A DNA stretch of 64,000 nucleotides from Medicago truncatula (GCF_003473485.1 NC_053046.1:2242001-2306000), one strand, 5' to 3'. Positions 11,906 through 24,265 are shown, counted from the first letter of the stretch. Numbers and translations are program-made. The notes: generated by a model from the letters alone, not told the origin.

Positions 11906-14689
11906 TAAACAGAGTTGTTGTTTTAGGAGTTGTATATGAGCCAATTATTTGTTCATATACAAAGAATTTAATATGGTCGACATAGTTGTTGTGGTCTTTT
12001 CCTATGGGCCCTTCCTAAACACCTTATCTCTGAGGCACAAGATAGTGGCAGTCGTTGCCTTATCACTCATCTCGATATTTTATGATTGTGTTAGATTGTC
12101 GCCATCAACGCCTCATCATTCAAAACTTATAAACATTTTTGTTGAATTAAAATTGCTTATATCTTCACTGTCTATAACTCGATATCATTGTCATTGGATA
12201 ATTTCTCGATGTCCCATTTGGTAGACACAATGCTCACTATAATAAATTTACTCATTCCCCCACTTGTTGTGGATTCGAACTTCTTGTTTAAACCAACAAA
12301 AACAAAATTTGTTGTAAATAATAATGATAAACAACAATCAAATGGTCCAAGCAACAATAATCAACCAATATTAAATCTGGTAACATATATGTATAAAAAA
12401 TCCACAATCATAAACAAAGATAAAGGAAGAAGAACAAACATACTAATTTTCTTAACATGATTCGAATCATGGATAACCATGACCTGAGTCTCCACGACCA
12501 ACAATTCAAAAATACCTATCTAAAGTCATTTTCACAAAAAAAAAAAAAAAAAAACCTTACGAACAAAACAATTATGTTATTTGCACTTAGACTTTTGAAC
12601 AAAAATATGACACCACTGTGTTTATACGATTTTTTTTCTTCATTCCCTCCTCTCCCCCCTTCTGCACCAACACACTCTCTGCTACCCCCATCTTCGTCGG
12701 CCTCAACCCAAACCCATTATCCTCGTCTCTCTCCCTCTGCTTTGTGTCCCCTATTTTTTCATCCCCTTGCTCCACTGCTCCCTCCTCCGTCTTGGATATG
12801 ACCGCCTCACTATCGACCCACTCTCTCCTCCTCCTCACCCTTACTCTCCTTGTATATCTATCAAACTCAAGATACATCAACGACAATCAAGGTTGTTGGT
12901 GACGACGAGACAAATTGCAATGATGGTTAGCGACAACAATGGGAGGAGACAGAGGGTGAAAGAACAGTAAGGATAGAGAGAGAGAAGAAGGCAAAGGTTT
13001 GTACACTTCTACCCCCACTTTTAAAGTTGAAATATCGAAAGTACCCTCGTGTCAAGTATTTGTCACATTTATGTGTTCAAAATACCGGTGTTAATAAAAA
13101 AAACTTGTAAACTCTATTTTTGCCACTCCTATGCGTTGACTTATGTATAAAATAATCATTAAAATTATGTATGGCTTTAATTCATTCAAAGTAAGGGGAA
13201 AACTGTCTAATGCCCTACATACAACTCTGAATTTCAGTCTCACGTCTATAAGCTCTACCCCTAAATTTTTGAAAAATATAAAATAAAACAGGCTCCACGC
13301 CTAAACATTCAAAATTCAAACCTTTACAGTAAGTACTCTATGAAGAGAAATAGGGTTTGGTATTCGGCATGTGCTCCCATACTGGCATCTATATGATATA
13401 GTAATTAACTTAATAGTATGATTTGAGAGCTTATTTTTCTCACCCCCTATACCTGCACTTCAAATATATATTTTTGAAAAGAAAAAAAAAAAAAACACTT
13501 TTTGCCCTTGCATGTAAAATATACTTCTTCTTGATAAAATGGTTAACAATTGAAAAATATAATTTTGAAAGAGTCAAATATGTATTACTGTATCAACTAT
13601 CAAGTACAAAGAGTAATTGAAAAGTTACTTTATAGTTGGCAACCATTAGTGTAAATACCTAGCTCCCCCATGTGGTTTTCTTCATAGTGCCACTATATAT
13701 CACTGCACAAATATAGGATTTGTTTCTTTTTGCGGGAAAATATTTTGTGAATATTGACCAATTCTCACTTCTAATTGTCTAAGACAGCAAATAGTTCAAA
13801 AGTATCTCAATCACATTGAATGATATAGATGTTTCTATCTCAAGATAGTTGGCATAGACACGTATAGTTGTCATTGCTGGCAGCTTGGAAAGTCAACACA
13901 AAAAGCTTATATTTATCCTTTATCAATGCTTATCCTCCAATGAAATGTTTCTAATCACATAAAAGGGGAGCATGACAAAATGAAAAATTAAATATAATTT
14001 TAATTATCGATCACCTCATGAATTTAGTTATAAACTTAATTGTAGCATTGAGCTTTAGTTAATTTCTTTTTCCTTGGGTTTTGGCTGATAACTTCAAGTA
14101 CAAAATAATAAAAAACAATACACATTGATTAGAAATAAAATACCATATGTACTTCGTTTTCTCTTCTATACGTCTCTTTATCATTAAAAAAAATAAAAGA
14201 CGTTGTTGAGAGTTACAATATTAGCGTATTGGGAATTTTAGCTCTTAACAAAGAAATGTTAGCTTTAGCTAATTCTAACTCAACCTTATAGAATCAGCTT
14301 CAATGTTGAGTATTACCTCCACTTATAAACTTATCTTCAAACGCTCTCTCATTCAATGTGAAATTCTTAACACATTCATCTCCAAAATCGAGCATATGGA
14401 GCGTGACCCCGAGTGGTGCAATAGTGACGACATGATAGAAGGCGATCAAATGAATCTTTTAATAAACTCTAATGTGATTTTAGAATTTAGATTGAGTTTA
14501 ACTCAACCATGCAAAACTAAGTTATAAGGTTTGTGATTGACCTACTTATAAACTCATGTTCAGAATTTCCCTCATCTAATGTGAGACGACTCTTTTCCTC
14601 TATCATAGCCACTCCAGCAACTATTAACATCATCACACGGACCATAACAATTTTTACCATTGTGAAGATTATAATTCTTGGAAGAATCA
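11906..14689. other. Intergenic; includes a C/T-rich patch at 12640-12850
   Basis: No gene recognised. 12640-12850 is unusually pyrimidine-rich on the plus strand (many CCCTCC/CTCTC runs), giving Pro/Ser-rich open frames on one strand and Arg/Glu-rich ones on the other. This is what base composition alone would give. Poly-A of about 17 lies at 12539-12555. 14200-14600 has short open frames without family resemblance. Confidence 0.5.
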
Positions 14690-15200
14690 TGAGTTGAAAA
14701 GAATCCTAGAGATACCTTATGCAACACCATGAACCTAACTTTCTTGTTGCAAAACTAAAGAATAAACTTTGCCAATAGATGGTAAAGGTTCCATATAAAT
14801 AAGATTTGGGACTTCGAAGTAGTAAAAGAATCAGTTAAACCCTTCAAAAAAAAATAAAAATAGATGACATGTTCTTCTTCACAAAGTTTCTTAACCTTTG
14901 AAATGAAGTCACAAGAACATTTGATGGTGCAAGAAAAAGCTTCAATAAGCAGTAAATCTTCTAAAGCATCCCATAGTGACTTAAAAGGAGTATAAAAGTC
15001 AGAAAGAGATCTTTCACCTTGCTTAATGAAATGAATTTCTTAAAGAAAATAAAAAAAATCACCCTTGGTGAAATGTTCTTTCAAGTTATCTCAAAGTGTT
15101 TTTGTGTTATCAATGTAAACAACACTTCATGCAATTGCAGGGTAACAAGTGTGATTGATCCAAGAAACAACCATACCTTGCAACTTTTACAAAAGATATC
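14690..15200 (-). pseudogene. Copia gag relic (UBN2-type)
   Basis: The minus-strand reading gives, in order with frame breaks, SWINHTCYPAIA and YIDNTKTL-DNLKEHFTKG (15190-15055). A mid-gag stretch equivalent to the acidic/Cys block follows. The last part is EVPNLIYMEPLPSIGKVYS followed by LVLQQES (14810-14740), the family's conserved MDPLPSINKVFSLLVQQE-like region. Several stops interrupt it. No LTR was identified. It is independent of the relic at 11040-11905, since both contain gag. Confidence 0.7.
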
Positions 15201-15593
15201 ACTACTACCATGATTATAACTTGATGCCAACCCTATGGTTGGCGTGGTTAGACTTATATTACCCTTGATGAATTGGGGTAATTTACCTCTAATGACAAGT
15301 AAAATTCGATTCTAGAACGAAGAAGATGGAGATCACATGTTGAATGAAGGATATGAAGAAGTTTGATGTTCTTGAGATGAAAATGGTAACTAATTGTAAG
15401 AAGAAAAAACAACTCTATAGGTGAGGCCTACATTACCCCCAATCATCAAGGGGTTATGTAGAAAAAACCGGTGGATATTCGTAACTTTTTGGCAAAAAAA
15501 TATGAATGTTACCTTACATCATATAGAAGAAGCCTTTAATCGTTGTTCAAGAGCCTCTCTTATGCATTTCCTCCACCCCATAGTTTTCAAAAT

Positions 15594-16540
15594 CGTAAAA
15601 TCGATTGTATAATCGAAAATGTGCAAAATCATGGTAAGATTGCAATACAATCACACAAGAACCTAAAATCATAGCAAAGTGGACGATTTTGGGCCATTAT
15701 GTGCATTTTTGGAACATGTTAATTTGGGTTGGGCATTTGCGAACTAGGTCTGGTTAAAATTAAAATCGGATTTCCTATATAAAATTGAAACTCGTGCTTC
15801 TCATTTTCACCCAGCCTTACCAAAACAAACCATAACCAAATGGTGACCCTAACTCGACCCTCATCTGGCGAAGTCGTTTGCCGTCGTTGGCTTCAACTCT
15901 GTTTTTCACATAACCCTTTTCCAATGGCTTCAACGTAGCTGAAAATAAGACTGATTTAATATGCCAATACATTGTTTCACTTGATACAGAATCAAGAAGG
16001 GTGACATGTAAATTATGCAAGCTTCCATTTACAAGAAGTGCTTACGTAGTGAAGCATGATTTGGATGGAACTAGTAGAGATGTCCAGCCATGTCGAGTGG
16101 TTCCTCCAGATGTCAATAAACTTGGCTGGAACTAATAGAGAGGGAGCTAGTAGCTATGAGAAACTTATTTTGAACTTGGTAGTTTTTTTTAGAACTTCTG
16201 AATATTTATGAACTTAGTCTTTTGGATTTTGGGTCACTTTATGAACTAATTACTTGGTTGCTATGTATTTGAAGAATGATGATTATGACTTATTAATTTA
16301 GTTTAATGTATTTATGATTTAGAAGTTATTTTTTTCTCGAATTGTAATTTTCATGTTTGTGTATATATATATATGTGAAGTTGCAATTTTGTGTATGTAT
16401 ATGTATGTGTGAGTGTGTATACATAAGAATTAATTAACTAAATCAATTGAGTAAAATATTTTGATTTCGATTGCGATTTTACTATCCTCTATCGATCCTA
16501 CAAAAGTAATTAATTAAAATATCTTAATTACGATTTTACG
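15594..16540 (+). mobile_element. hAT-like DNA transposon relic
   Basis: The edges carry inverted CGTAAAATCG (15594-15603) and CGATTTTACG (16531-16540). Subterminal regions repeat the theme of short TCGAT/AATCG motifs. The interior includes a BED-finger coding fragment typical of hAT transposases (15938-16123). No target-site duplication is clear. The rest of the transposase is missing, so it is non-autonomous. 15201-15593, just before it, shows nothing. Confidence 0.5.
15938..16123 (+). pseudogene. BED zinc-finger fragment of a hAT transposase
   Basis: 62 codons are open, including CKLCKLPFTRSAYVVKH followed by DLDGTSRDVQPC. This matches the plant hAT BED-finger layout Cx2C, aromatic, then KHHLAGT and a downstream Cys. 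The second position of the KHH motif is Asp here, so a conserved His is lost. An upstream ATG (near 15924) meets a TAG four codons later, so there is no intact start. No catalytic DDE or C-terminal dimerisation region follows. It is a dead fragment. Confidence 0.6.
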
Positions 16541-17393
16541 ACATTCCATTTTATTATCCCTTTCATTATAAAGCAAAATCTCAATTTTGATAACTTATGT
16601 TTGCACATGTTTTTAGTCCTTTTTAAAAGACAAAATTCTTTTTTGGTGTATTTTTTTCTCTGACAATAAAAGAAGAGTAAAAAGGACAAAGTTAGCAAGT
16701 AAAAGACGCGTCGACAAAAGAGGACACACAAAAACTTTCCATGATACGTTATGATCCGTAACACCACTCCTCGCTTTCCCATCAGTTGTACCATATCACT
16801 ACAATAAATATTAAAAGTAGCTTTTTCCTTTTTTCATGATGTACCACTGCAAGGACGTCGACCCTTTATGGCCTACGCGTAAAAGTCAAATCTTAACCCT
16901 AAACAAAGTAAAAGGTTCTTGCTGCCTTTTTCATTTTAATAAATTAATTCTTTCTCACTAATAATATCATCTACTTATATTCTTTCTAGTTTTAATCAAG
17001 GATTTATTGTGAGAAGCTAATCAAGTTGTTTAACCGAACAAATTAAACAAGTTACAAAAAAATATAGTATTTACATATACCTTCTTCCCCTAAGTATATT
17101 AACCGTCTCGTGGTCGAGGACCCTTTAGTCATTTAAGTCAATCCACAAAGACAATCGAGACGTTTTCCCAGTTGTGCGTGTGAATAGGGAGTGGGATTCG
17201 TTGTCTGATAAGCAACTATGCTCTTCTTTGTTGCTAACTATAAATGCACCCCACCTATCCTATCACTTGCTGCAACCCATACATTCACACATTTTCTCTT
17301 TCTCTCTCAACTTCTTCTTCTTCTTCTAACCTTCACTAACTCATAAAGAAGGCACCACTTTTTTTCAGTAACCTTCTTCCTAATACCATAGTC
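16541..17393 (+). promoter_or_regulatory. Upstream region and 5' leader of the ERF061-like gene
   Basis: A TATA-like CTATAAATG lies at about 17238-17246, some 150 bp before the ATG. The expected leader after it is strongly CT/TTC-rich (TTTCTCTTTCTCTCTC and a run of TTC repeats), common in plant 5' leaders. GACGTCGAC near 16855 is an ACGT-core element. Promoter function is inferred from position only. Confidence 0.5.
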
Positions 17394-18356
17394 ATGGATG
17401 GAATTCAAAACAGAGATATTGGATCATGTTTATCAAATCTCATATTATCAAGTTCAACAAACACACTTGACTCTATTTTCTCAGATATTCCTTCAACAAA
17501 CACCACCACAGACAGCACAACCTTCTTGGGCTGTTCAAATTTTGAACCTTTAGGTTCCTCTGTTTACCTTCGCCAGAGAGATATTTTACAAAAATTCTAC
17601 GAAGAAAGCCGATTAAACGGCTCATTCGTTCCTTCTTCATTTTCAAATCAATCTCTACTAACCCCTTCATTATACACAACAAATTCAACTTCAATTTCAA
17701 GTTCGTTCACTTCTTTGGTGAACCCTTGTAAGAAGAAGCTATACAGAGGAGTGAGACAGAGACACTGGGGAAAATGGGTGGCTGAGATTAGACTTCCTCA
17801 GAATAGAATGAGAGTTTGGCTTGGAACTTATGAAACTGCTGAAGCTGCAGCTTATGCTTATGATCGTGCAGCTTATAAGCTTCGAGGCGAATACGCGCGT
17901 TTAAATTTTCCAAATTTGAAAGATCCAACTAAGTTGGGTTTTGGAGATTCTACTAGATTGAATGCTTTGAAGAATTCTGTTGATGCTAAAATTCAAGCTA
18001 TTTGTCAAAAAGTGAAAAGGGAAAAAGCTAAAAAGATTGCTGCAAAGAAGATGAAGAAGAATTCAGGTAGTAATAATCATGATACAAAGAGTGATAAAAA
18101 TTCAGACAAGATTATTAACTCATCTTCTTGTTCTTCTTCTTCGTCTTCGTTACCGCTTTCACCACTTGTTTTTTGTGATGATTGGGTGAATGAATTGTTT
18201 TCACCAACTGTTTCTGAGGATGGAATTTGGAAAGGGGAGAATTCTCCGAATTCGGTTTCGACAATGGTGACAGAGGAAACAGAGTTTGAAGATTGCTCCT
18301 TAGCAAGAATGCCATCTTTTGATCCTGAATTGATTTGGGAAGTTCTTGCTGTTTAG
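17394..18356 (+). CDS. AP2/ERF transcription factor, ERF061-like (DREB A-6 type)
   Basis: This intronless 320-residue protein should be a nuclear DNA-binding transcription regulator. One AP2/ERF domain spans about residues 116-174. It starts [20 protein letters not shown], has the conserved WLG and [11 protein letters not shown] elements and ends NFPNL. The domain and its C-terminal continuation (LKDP, then [20 protein letters not shown] and a Lys-rich run) match the ERF060/061/062 group as I remember it, ERF061 best. Val at domain position 14 and the WVAEIR context fit the DREB subfamily. A basic stretch near 208-225 ([15 protein letters not shown]) could be a nuclear localisation signal, followed by Ser-rich and acidic C-terminal segments suited to activation. 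The N-terminus is Ser/Thr-rich. The ATG in GTCATGGATGG is the first in frame after a CT-rich leader. Target genes and stimulus cannot be read from sequence. Confidence 0.93.
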   Translation: MDGIQNRDIGSCLSNLILSSSTNTLDSIFSDIPSTNTTTDSTTFLGCSNFEPLGSSVYLRQRDILQKFYEESRLNGSFVPSSFSNQSLLTPSLYTTNSTSISSSFTSLVNPCKKKLYRGVRQRHWGKWVAEIRLPQNRMRVWLGTYETAEAAAYAYDRAAYKLRGEYARLNFPNLKDPTKLGFGDSTRLNALKNSVDAKIQAICQKVKREKAKKIAAKKMKKNSGSNNHDTKSDKNSDKIINSSSCSSSSSSLPLSPLVFCDDWVNELFSPTVSEDGIWKGENSPNSVSTMVTEETEFEDCSLARMPSFDPELIWEVLAV

Positions 18357-19123
18357 GGAAAATAATAACAAAATTATAACGTTTTCCTTGCATTATCTAG
18401 GTAGTGTAAATGAAGATTAGTTTTTATTCTATGGTTTTTATTTTTCTAAGTGATTGTGTTATGTATTTTATTTAGGTGTAGATTTAGTAAGTGAGGGGGT
18501 TCTTTAGCATTTTGAATGTAGGATTGTTTTGGCTGTCATTTCGGCTTTGTCTTTTTACTCAAAAGCTTCAGGATATTTTTCCTATGGCAGTTGTTGTGAT
18601 GAAAAAAATGTTATACTATCTATCTTGGTTATAAAATTTTACCTATTGAGAGCAGTAATTTTTATCTTTTTTTGATAAATCGAAGTATCTTCGCGCACAA
18701 TTGAAGAAATTAATCGCTCTCGAATGATGAGATCAATTTAAGGAATTGACAACTGCAGATACTTATATTTTTTATAGTACAATCTTAATTTTGGTTTGGG
18801 TCTAATTAGTAATAAATTTAGTCTATTAATTTGGTACTCTAGTTGCCAGTGGAAGTATTCGTTATGACTTATTTAGTAATAATTTGTATAAAATAAACAG
18901 TACTTAATCAATCACCATCACAACATGAAGTTTTAGATTATTTTTTTTCTTTTGTTTCTTTGGGTGTTTTAGAAATAAGTTTTGGTACTTGTTAAGATGT
19001 TCTTTTTACTTGTTAAGATGAACAAAGACAACACCAGGTCATACTCTGGTCCCTATACAGTGTGTCAACTCTACACGATACCAATTTGTTAAGATGAATT
19101 GTACTACTACTGTGTTGTGTAGG

Positions 19124-19300
19124 CAAGACAATCTTGCACCTATAGACACCTGTTCCAAACCATCAGAGACTGGATCACAGTGATCCACCATGAAAAAATT
19201 ATGATAAGTCAATGAAAAAATTATGTTAGGTGCAAGACTGAATCTTGCACCTATAGACACCTGTTCCAAACCATCAGAGACTGAATCACTGTCCCACTAA
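19124..19300. repeat. Direct duplication, period about 111 bp
   Basis: AATCTTGCACCTATAGACAC and the following CTGTTCCAAACCATCAGAGA occur at 19130 and again at 19241, nearly identical over about 55 bp, separated by sequence that itself contains a repeated AATGAAAAAATTATG. Non-coding. Confidence 0.8.
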
Positions 19301-20644
19301 ACATAGGTTTGCATTTGGTTCTTTCTACAAAAAAAAGTATTGCTTGACCGAATAATTCAAGGAGGGGCGCACTGCAGGGAGGGTTCTTTTAAATAGATGA
19401 CTCGTCGGGCCGTATGAATCTATTACCTGTCATAAACTATCATTCAAGGTATGACATAATAGTTTTTTTAAGTTCTAACTAAGCTTGAAAGCTTATTTAA
19501 CATTAAAAATCTCAATTAGGCTAATAGACCTGCTATTAGAAAGATCACCAAGATCAAAAGGTCTAATAGGTCTTTTTATTAGCCTAAATCTTACATTTTT
19601 AAGTAATTCAACCTTTAAAAGTTTTAGTCCCACTTTTTTGTTAAATAGATTAACTCATAGAACATATCGAACGGTCTAACCTATTCCTACTCATTCATAT
19701 ATCATTTTTCTACTAGAGCAACTCTCATGACATGTGCATAATTCTGTCAACACTCTTCTCATAGAATGAACATCTTCTGATAATGTTCTTTCTTTGAGAA
19801 AATCCCAAAATTCTCTATTTGTTCCCATATAATAGTAGATACTATAGTTTGGAATAATTGTTAGCTACCTAAGATACTGAGATGGAAGATTGATAGAAAA
19901 AAGCAAAAAAAAAAAACAATTAATTTTGCCCAATGTTGAGAATAAGATAGAAATTTCTATTACAAGTCTTTCCCTTTTTTACAACAAAGCCACAATTGTG
20001 TGCACTCAAATTTCACAAATCATAACAATCCTCTTCTATTGCATTGCATCCTCCTATTAATTATGGAAACAATTAGCCAACTACTCTAATTGTCACTTAC
20101 TGAAGTCCCTCTCCCTCTTATGGTTTAAGAATACCCTAACTTGCGTGTGAAAGGGTTGACATTGTAGTAGGATCAAATTCTTTAAATAGATTGGAATCAT
20201 TTGGGACACAGATGCAGCCCAGAACAAGGACACTTTACTGTATGCATATTGAATGGAAAGAAAAAAATTGTTTGCACATTTACTTATCTTTAATAAGGGA
20301 AGGCACCTGTCTGATTTCCACTTCTAAAAGGAAAAAGGAATTAAAGAAAGAAAAAACACAACTTAAGTGTTAGTACACATTTGGTCATGTTCAAGCATCT
20401 AATAAAGACACTTAACAAATTATTTACACTTTCATTTTTTAGTGTAGTTTTAATTATCACTTAGTTTATCGTCGTAAGTGATAAATACCACATAAAACTC
20501 ATATGTGCAACGACGAAGTTCCAATTTCAAACTTCGGTGAATGTTTTTAGACTAACAATATCAACATTGTCGGTTGAACTTTAACCGATAATATGTGAGT
20601 CACTCACAAATTATTAGTATTTTCACTTTACATTTATATTTATG

Positions 20645-20889
20645 GAAATAAAACTAAACCAAAAATTAATAAAAATAATTTACTAAAATTGTTTTTTTTT
20701 GAAGAATTTACTAAACTTGTTATTCTCTATCTTTTATTTTTTTTCAATCATTCTAAAATAGTCAAATCTATTTATGATAATAAAACTAAACCAAAAATTA
20801 CTAATTTTTTTTTTTTTTAAAGAATTTACTAAACTTGTTATTTTCTATCTTTTTTTTTTTTTTTCAATCATTCTAAAATAGTCAAATCT
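20645..20889. repeat. Tandem duplication, period about 130 bp
   Basis: Two copies run from AAAACTAAACCAAAAATTA to CATTCTAAAATAGTCAAATC, the first ending at about 20768 and the second at 20888. They differ mainly in the length of T runs. Confidence 0.85.
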
Positions 20890-21410
20890 TATCGTTATTG
20901 TGGGACAGTTTCTGCCTATTAATTGTAACTGGATTTAACTGGGGTGAAATATTGAGTCACCTTAAGCTCATTGTATATTCACAAACAAAAAAAAATTTAG
21001 CTCATTATATATTTCTTGGAAAGGAATAAGCTCATTATATAACAACTGAATGTTGGCAATTGGCATCAATCTTCCTTGTGACTGGATCAAATAAGGGATA
21101 ACACCAGGACCAGGTTTCTTTTCGGCATTCAATGTGCCTATTAAATAGGTTGCTAATATACAACTCGCCTTTTCATTAAAGAAATGCTAACAAATGTCCT
21201 TGAGATATTTATTTAAAAACTAAAAGTAGAAATTTTATCTTAAAAATTGTGTATTTGATTTATTGAAATACTAAAAAGTAACTTCTTCAACATAAAATTT
21301 AGCAATTGTTTCCTTTTTGAATCTTTGACTAATGCCCTAAGGGCACTTGTTAGCATAACCCTTCACGTTTTATTTCTTCATTTTTCAATAATGAGGGATC
21401 CTACAATATT

Positions 21411-21498
21411 CTTTTTTTTTAGTGGTCAGTGCTTAAACCTCGGACCTTACATATATTATGTATTGTCCTTACTAACTGAGTTAAGCTCACGAGGACAG
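21411..21498 (-). mobile_element. tRNA-derived SINE with target-site duplication
   Basis: On the minus strand it reads GTGAGCTTAACTCAGTTAG (A-box-like), then GGTCCGAGGTTTAAGC (B-box-like), ending in CACTAAAAAAAA. The flanks repeat TCCTACAA (21399-21406 and 21499-21506), a short target-site duplication. Same family as 35715-35846. Only about 88 bp, so it is compact or 5'-truncated. Confidence 0.75.
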
Positions 21499-21584
21499 TC
21501 CTACAAATATACAAAAATATACAATTGTTTTTGTTTATACTTAAAAGTCTCAAAAATGTTTAAATTTAATTACTTTAACTATAT

Positions 21585-21705
21585 CCTTTGAAGTTGTTTC
21601 TAAACACCACTAGATTAATTAAATTTTATTTTTCAATGATTTTAAATGTTGTTTCTAAAACAACTCTAGATTAATTAAATTTTATTTTTCAATGATTCTT
21701 ATTCT
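21585..21705. repeat. Tandem duplication, period about 58 bp
   Basis: Two copies of GTTGTTTCTAAA, then CTAGATTAATTAAATTTTAT and TTTTCAATGATT, in direct orientation with few differences. Confidence 0.8.
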
Positions 21706-22637
21706 CATAAACAAAATTTCATCAAGGTCAAATTTAATAATACACTACTTATATTTTATAAAAACATAAATGCACTTAATAGTAGTTTGTTATTAAAAAA
21801 AATATATATTATCTCCATCTCACAAAATGAGTGACATGCATTTCCTAAAACAATAAAAAAAAAAAAATTGAACAAACAAAAATGGAACTTGTATTAACAA
21901 ATTACGAACTCTTCCAAGTACAAGATGTACCAAGAAAATCCAAAGTATTTACAAATATACAGAGTCAAACAAAATTAGGTCAGTCCCAAACAGGTAAGAG
22001 GACTCGACCACCACAATTGGGAACCAAAAACAAAAACAACATTATTAGCTTTTAGCCACCAAAGGAACTATTTAAACTATGAAAACAAGAAAATTATTAT
22101 TAATAATGGTGACGTTAATTGTAGTTCTGCAACTATTTAAACTACATCTCTCAAAAATAAATATTTATCAGCAAAGGGAAAACAAGATAATACAATGTAC
22201 ATTAATGTCCGCAGAGAGTAGACACCCATAAATATTTATCCAACCCTAAAATCTGCAAGGTTATTAATCATATACATGCATTCATGTTTAAATTATACAT
22301 CAAATGCATTATTTATTATACACAGATCTATTATCTATGAGGAATGATATGTGAAGAATCAAATTGTACAATCAACAATTTATTTATTATTTTTAATGAT
22401 ATTTTGCATGATTTTGATTTCCGTACTCCTCACAAAATTAAAAATTATTGCATTGGTTATCCAATTTTAGATATACAAATAACATAGCTCATTATCTATA
22501 CTATACCACGTATTGCATGTAACATACTACGTGATTATAACAACAAAACAAAACAAAAATACAAAATCAAAGTGAAGTGCTTCAAGACCGGTATATATAT
22601 GCTCTTGTCTTGTCTAACACTATATGTCACATGAAAT

Positions 22638-23429
22638 TTAGACACCGTTCAAAAACTTGCGGATCCTTTTAACAAACGTTGACCCATTTTCCTTAGTCTT
22701 AGCTTCAGCTTGCTCTTGACGGCGTTGGTTATAACGTTCATAAATCTTCTTCAGTAACTCACTATTTTCCATTGCTTTGCTACGTTCACGTGAAAACATT
22801 ATTGGATCATTAATATTGTTGTCATATCTCATCCAATCAACCGGAGTCCAACGTCGCGCCACCGTTTCAAACTCCCTACCCTCAACATCATTGTTGATTT
22901 TCGTGATTACCACGTTGTTAGGGCGGCGAGGGAGGTGGCGATTGTTCCATGGCTTGTAATGTTGATGAGTATGGTGGCAGCGGTGGTGGATGGGACGACG
23001 GGATAATTGAGATGGACGTCGAGGAATACGTGTACGGTCAATGGGACCAAAACGGAAAACTGTTAAAGGAAGAGGTTTAGATTCTTTTGATGATTCTGCT
23101 GTTGTTATTGTTTTTGTTGGTGCAACAATTTTTGGTTCATGATATTCAATGGTTTCTTCAATAGGTTCATCATATTGGACTAGAGTTGCATGTTTGGAAT
23201 CAGGTTCGGGTAGATTCTCACTAGGGAGGAAAATAGAGTTTTGATCAAGAGGATTCTTAACAGACATAGGAAATGATGAATCATGGTTGGTTTGGTCAAT
23301 GTCGTCGACATTGACATTATTAATCTCGGATGAGTCGAAGGAAGTACGGGTAGAGGATGAAAATGTACATAAAAATAAAAGGAAAAATGTTACAATGATA
23401 TTGGGGGAAGCTATAATGTTTTTGGCCAT
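22638..23429 (-). CDS. Secreted basic protein of unknown function
   Basis: An intronless 263-residue protein that I do not recognise. Residues 1-27 form a hydrophobic leader (IIVTFFLLFLCTFSSS) typical of a signal peptide, predicting secretion or endomembrane location. The mature N-terminal half is acidic and low-complexity (VDDIDQTNHD, EPIEETIEYHEPK). Next comes a short conserved-looking block, PLTVFRFGPIDRTRIPRRPS. A very basic His/Arg/Pro-rich segment follows near residues 140-170 (RRPIHHRCHHTHQHYKPW). The C-terminal 70 residues are charged and probably helical (KKIYERYNQRRQEQAEAKTK) and end KRIRKFLNGV. Only one Cys follows the leader, so a disulphide-rich peptide is unlikely. The start ATG is in a good context (GCCATGGCC). 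No function is assigned. Confidence 0.8.
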   Translation of the reverse strand: MAKNIIASPNIIVTFFLLFLCTFSSSTRTSFDSSEINNVNVDDIDQTNHDSSFPMSVKNPLDQNSIFLPSENLPEPDSKHATLVQYDEPIEETIEYHEPKIVAPTKTITTAESSKESKPLPLTVFRFGPIDRTRIPRRPSQLSRRPIHHRCHHTHQHYKPWNNRHLPRRPNNVVITKINNDVEGREFETVARRWTPVDWMRYDNNINDPIMFSRERSKAMENSELLKKIYERYNQRRQEQAEAKTKENGSTFVKRIRKFLNGV

Positions 23430-23471
23430 GGTGTGATTAATTGTTGATCAAGTAACGAATTTAGAAATTGA

Positions 23472-23483
23472 ATTGATATATAA
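23472..23483 (-). promoter_or_regulatory. TATA-like element of the secreted-protein gene
   Basis: On the minus strand CTCCTTATATATCAATT lies about 45-55 bp before the ATG of the 22638-23429 gene. That is a usual TATA distance if the leader is very short. Position-based inference. Confidence 0.45.
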
Positions 23484-24104
23484 GGAGTTGTGGTGAGTTA
23501 TAATGTGGATATAGAGAAGTACTAAATAGAGAAGAGTTCTATTTGGGAGGTTGAGCAGCAAAGAACGGAAAGATGGATGGAGAAATAGAATCAAACAAGG
23601 GGTAACTGACCACGTGATTGGAGCCAAAAACCAATGTTTTATGTGACTTGGTCTTTTCTATTTCTATTGTGTTTCACAAGCTTCAAAATTAGGAATAAAA
23701 TACTTTTCATATATAAACCAAACAACCCTCAAAATGCTTAAACCAAACAAAAAAAATTAAAAATACTCTTCGTCTCGGTTTGGTTTGATTTAAAAAGAAA
23801 ACATCAACAATTAAAAATAATTGTTTTGATTCGATTTTTGTAATTATCTTATGAGATTTAAATTAAATCAATGAAAAATAGGTTGATTTGTTTTGGTTCA
23901 AACATATGATATTAAAATAAATTATTTCAAAAATAAATAAAGCAGCCCCTTAAAAATGTCTATATGGAAAAGGATAATAAACTTGGAAGGATGAATCATA
24001 TACTCTATAAGGATAATTTCGGGTCTGTTAAATTTAATTATACGGTATAAAATACCACATTTGATAAAAAAAAAAAGTGTGCTACCTAATATAAATAGGA
24101 AAAT

Positions 24105-24265
24105 GTTACATAGACACCTTTTAATTGCATACACCCTTGTACACCCCATATATTAGGAAGAGAGAAGAGAAGAAGAAAGAGAAAGTGTACTTGTGCGGGG
24201 TCCATATGGCCACATGTCAGATTTTTGTGTGGGTGTCAAGGGGTGTATTGCCACCTAAGGATGTT
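24105..24265. mobile_element. Short MITE, copy 2 of the 9314-9474 family
   Basis: The left arm ACATAGACACC leads into CATACACCCTTGTACACCCC and the right arm GTGGGTGTC into GGGGTGTATTGCCACCTAAGG, imperfectly inverted, with a CACATGTC interior. The layout parallels 9314-9474. A poly-A run with a repeated TCACATATACTGT on both sides lies just beyond (24320-24365). Confidence 0.5.

Larger units (their letters stand above)
18357..22637. other. Intergenic with several local duplications
   Basis: 18357-18650 is the probable 3' untranslated region of the ERF gene (TTTTATTTTTC and ATGTATTTTATTT stretches). The rest holds three local duplications and one SINE, listed separately, and no recognisable gene. 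Open frames at 19485-19679, 20191-20373 and 21325-21591 lack family resemblance. Confidence 0.6.

Noticed and set aside
12457..12970. Overlapping open frames on both strands, Pro/Ser-rich or Arg/Glu-rich
   Set aside because: They result from a C/T-rich patch that lacks stops in several frames. No domain, no consistent start and no splice pattern support a gene.
22638..23429. Antimicrobial, toxin or cysteine-rich peptide gene
   Set aside because: There is a leader peptide but only one Cys after it, and the length and charge layout fit no such family I know.
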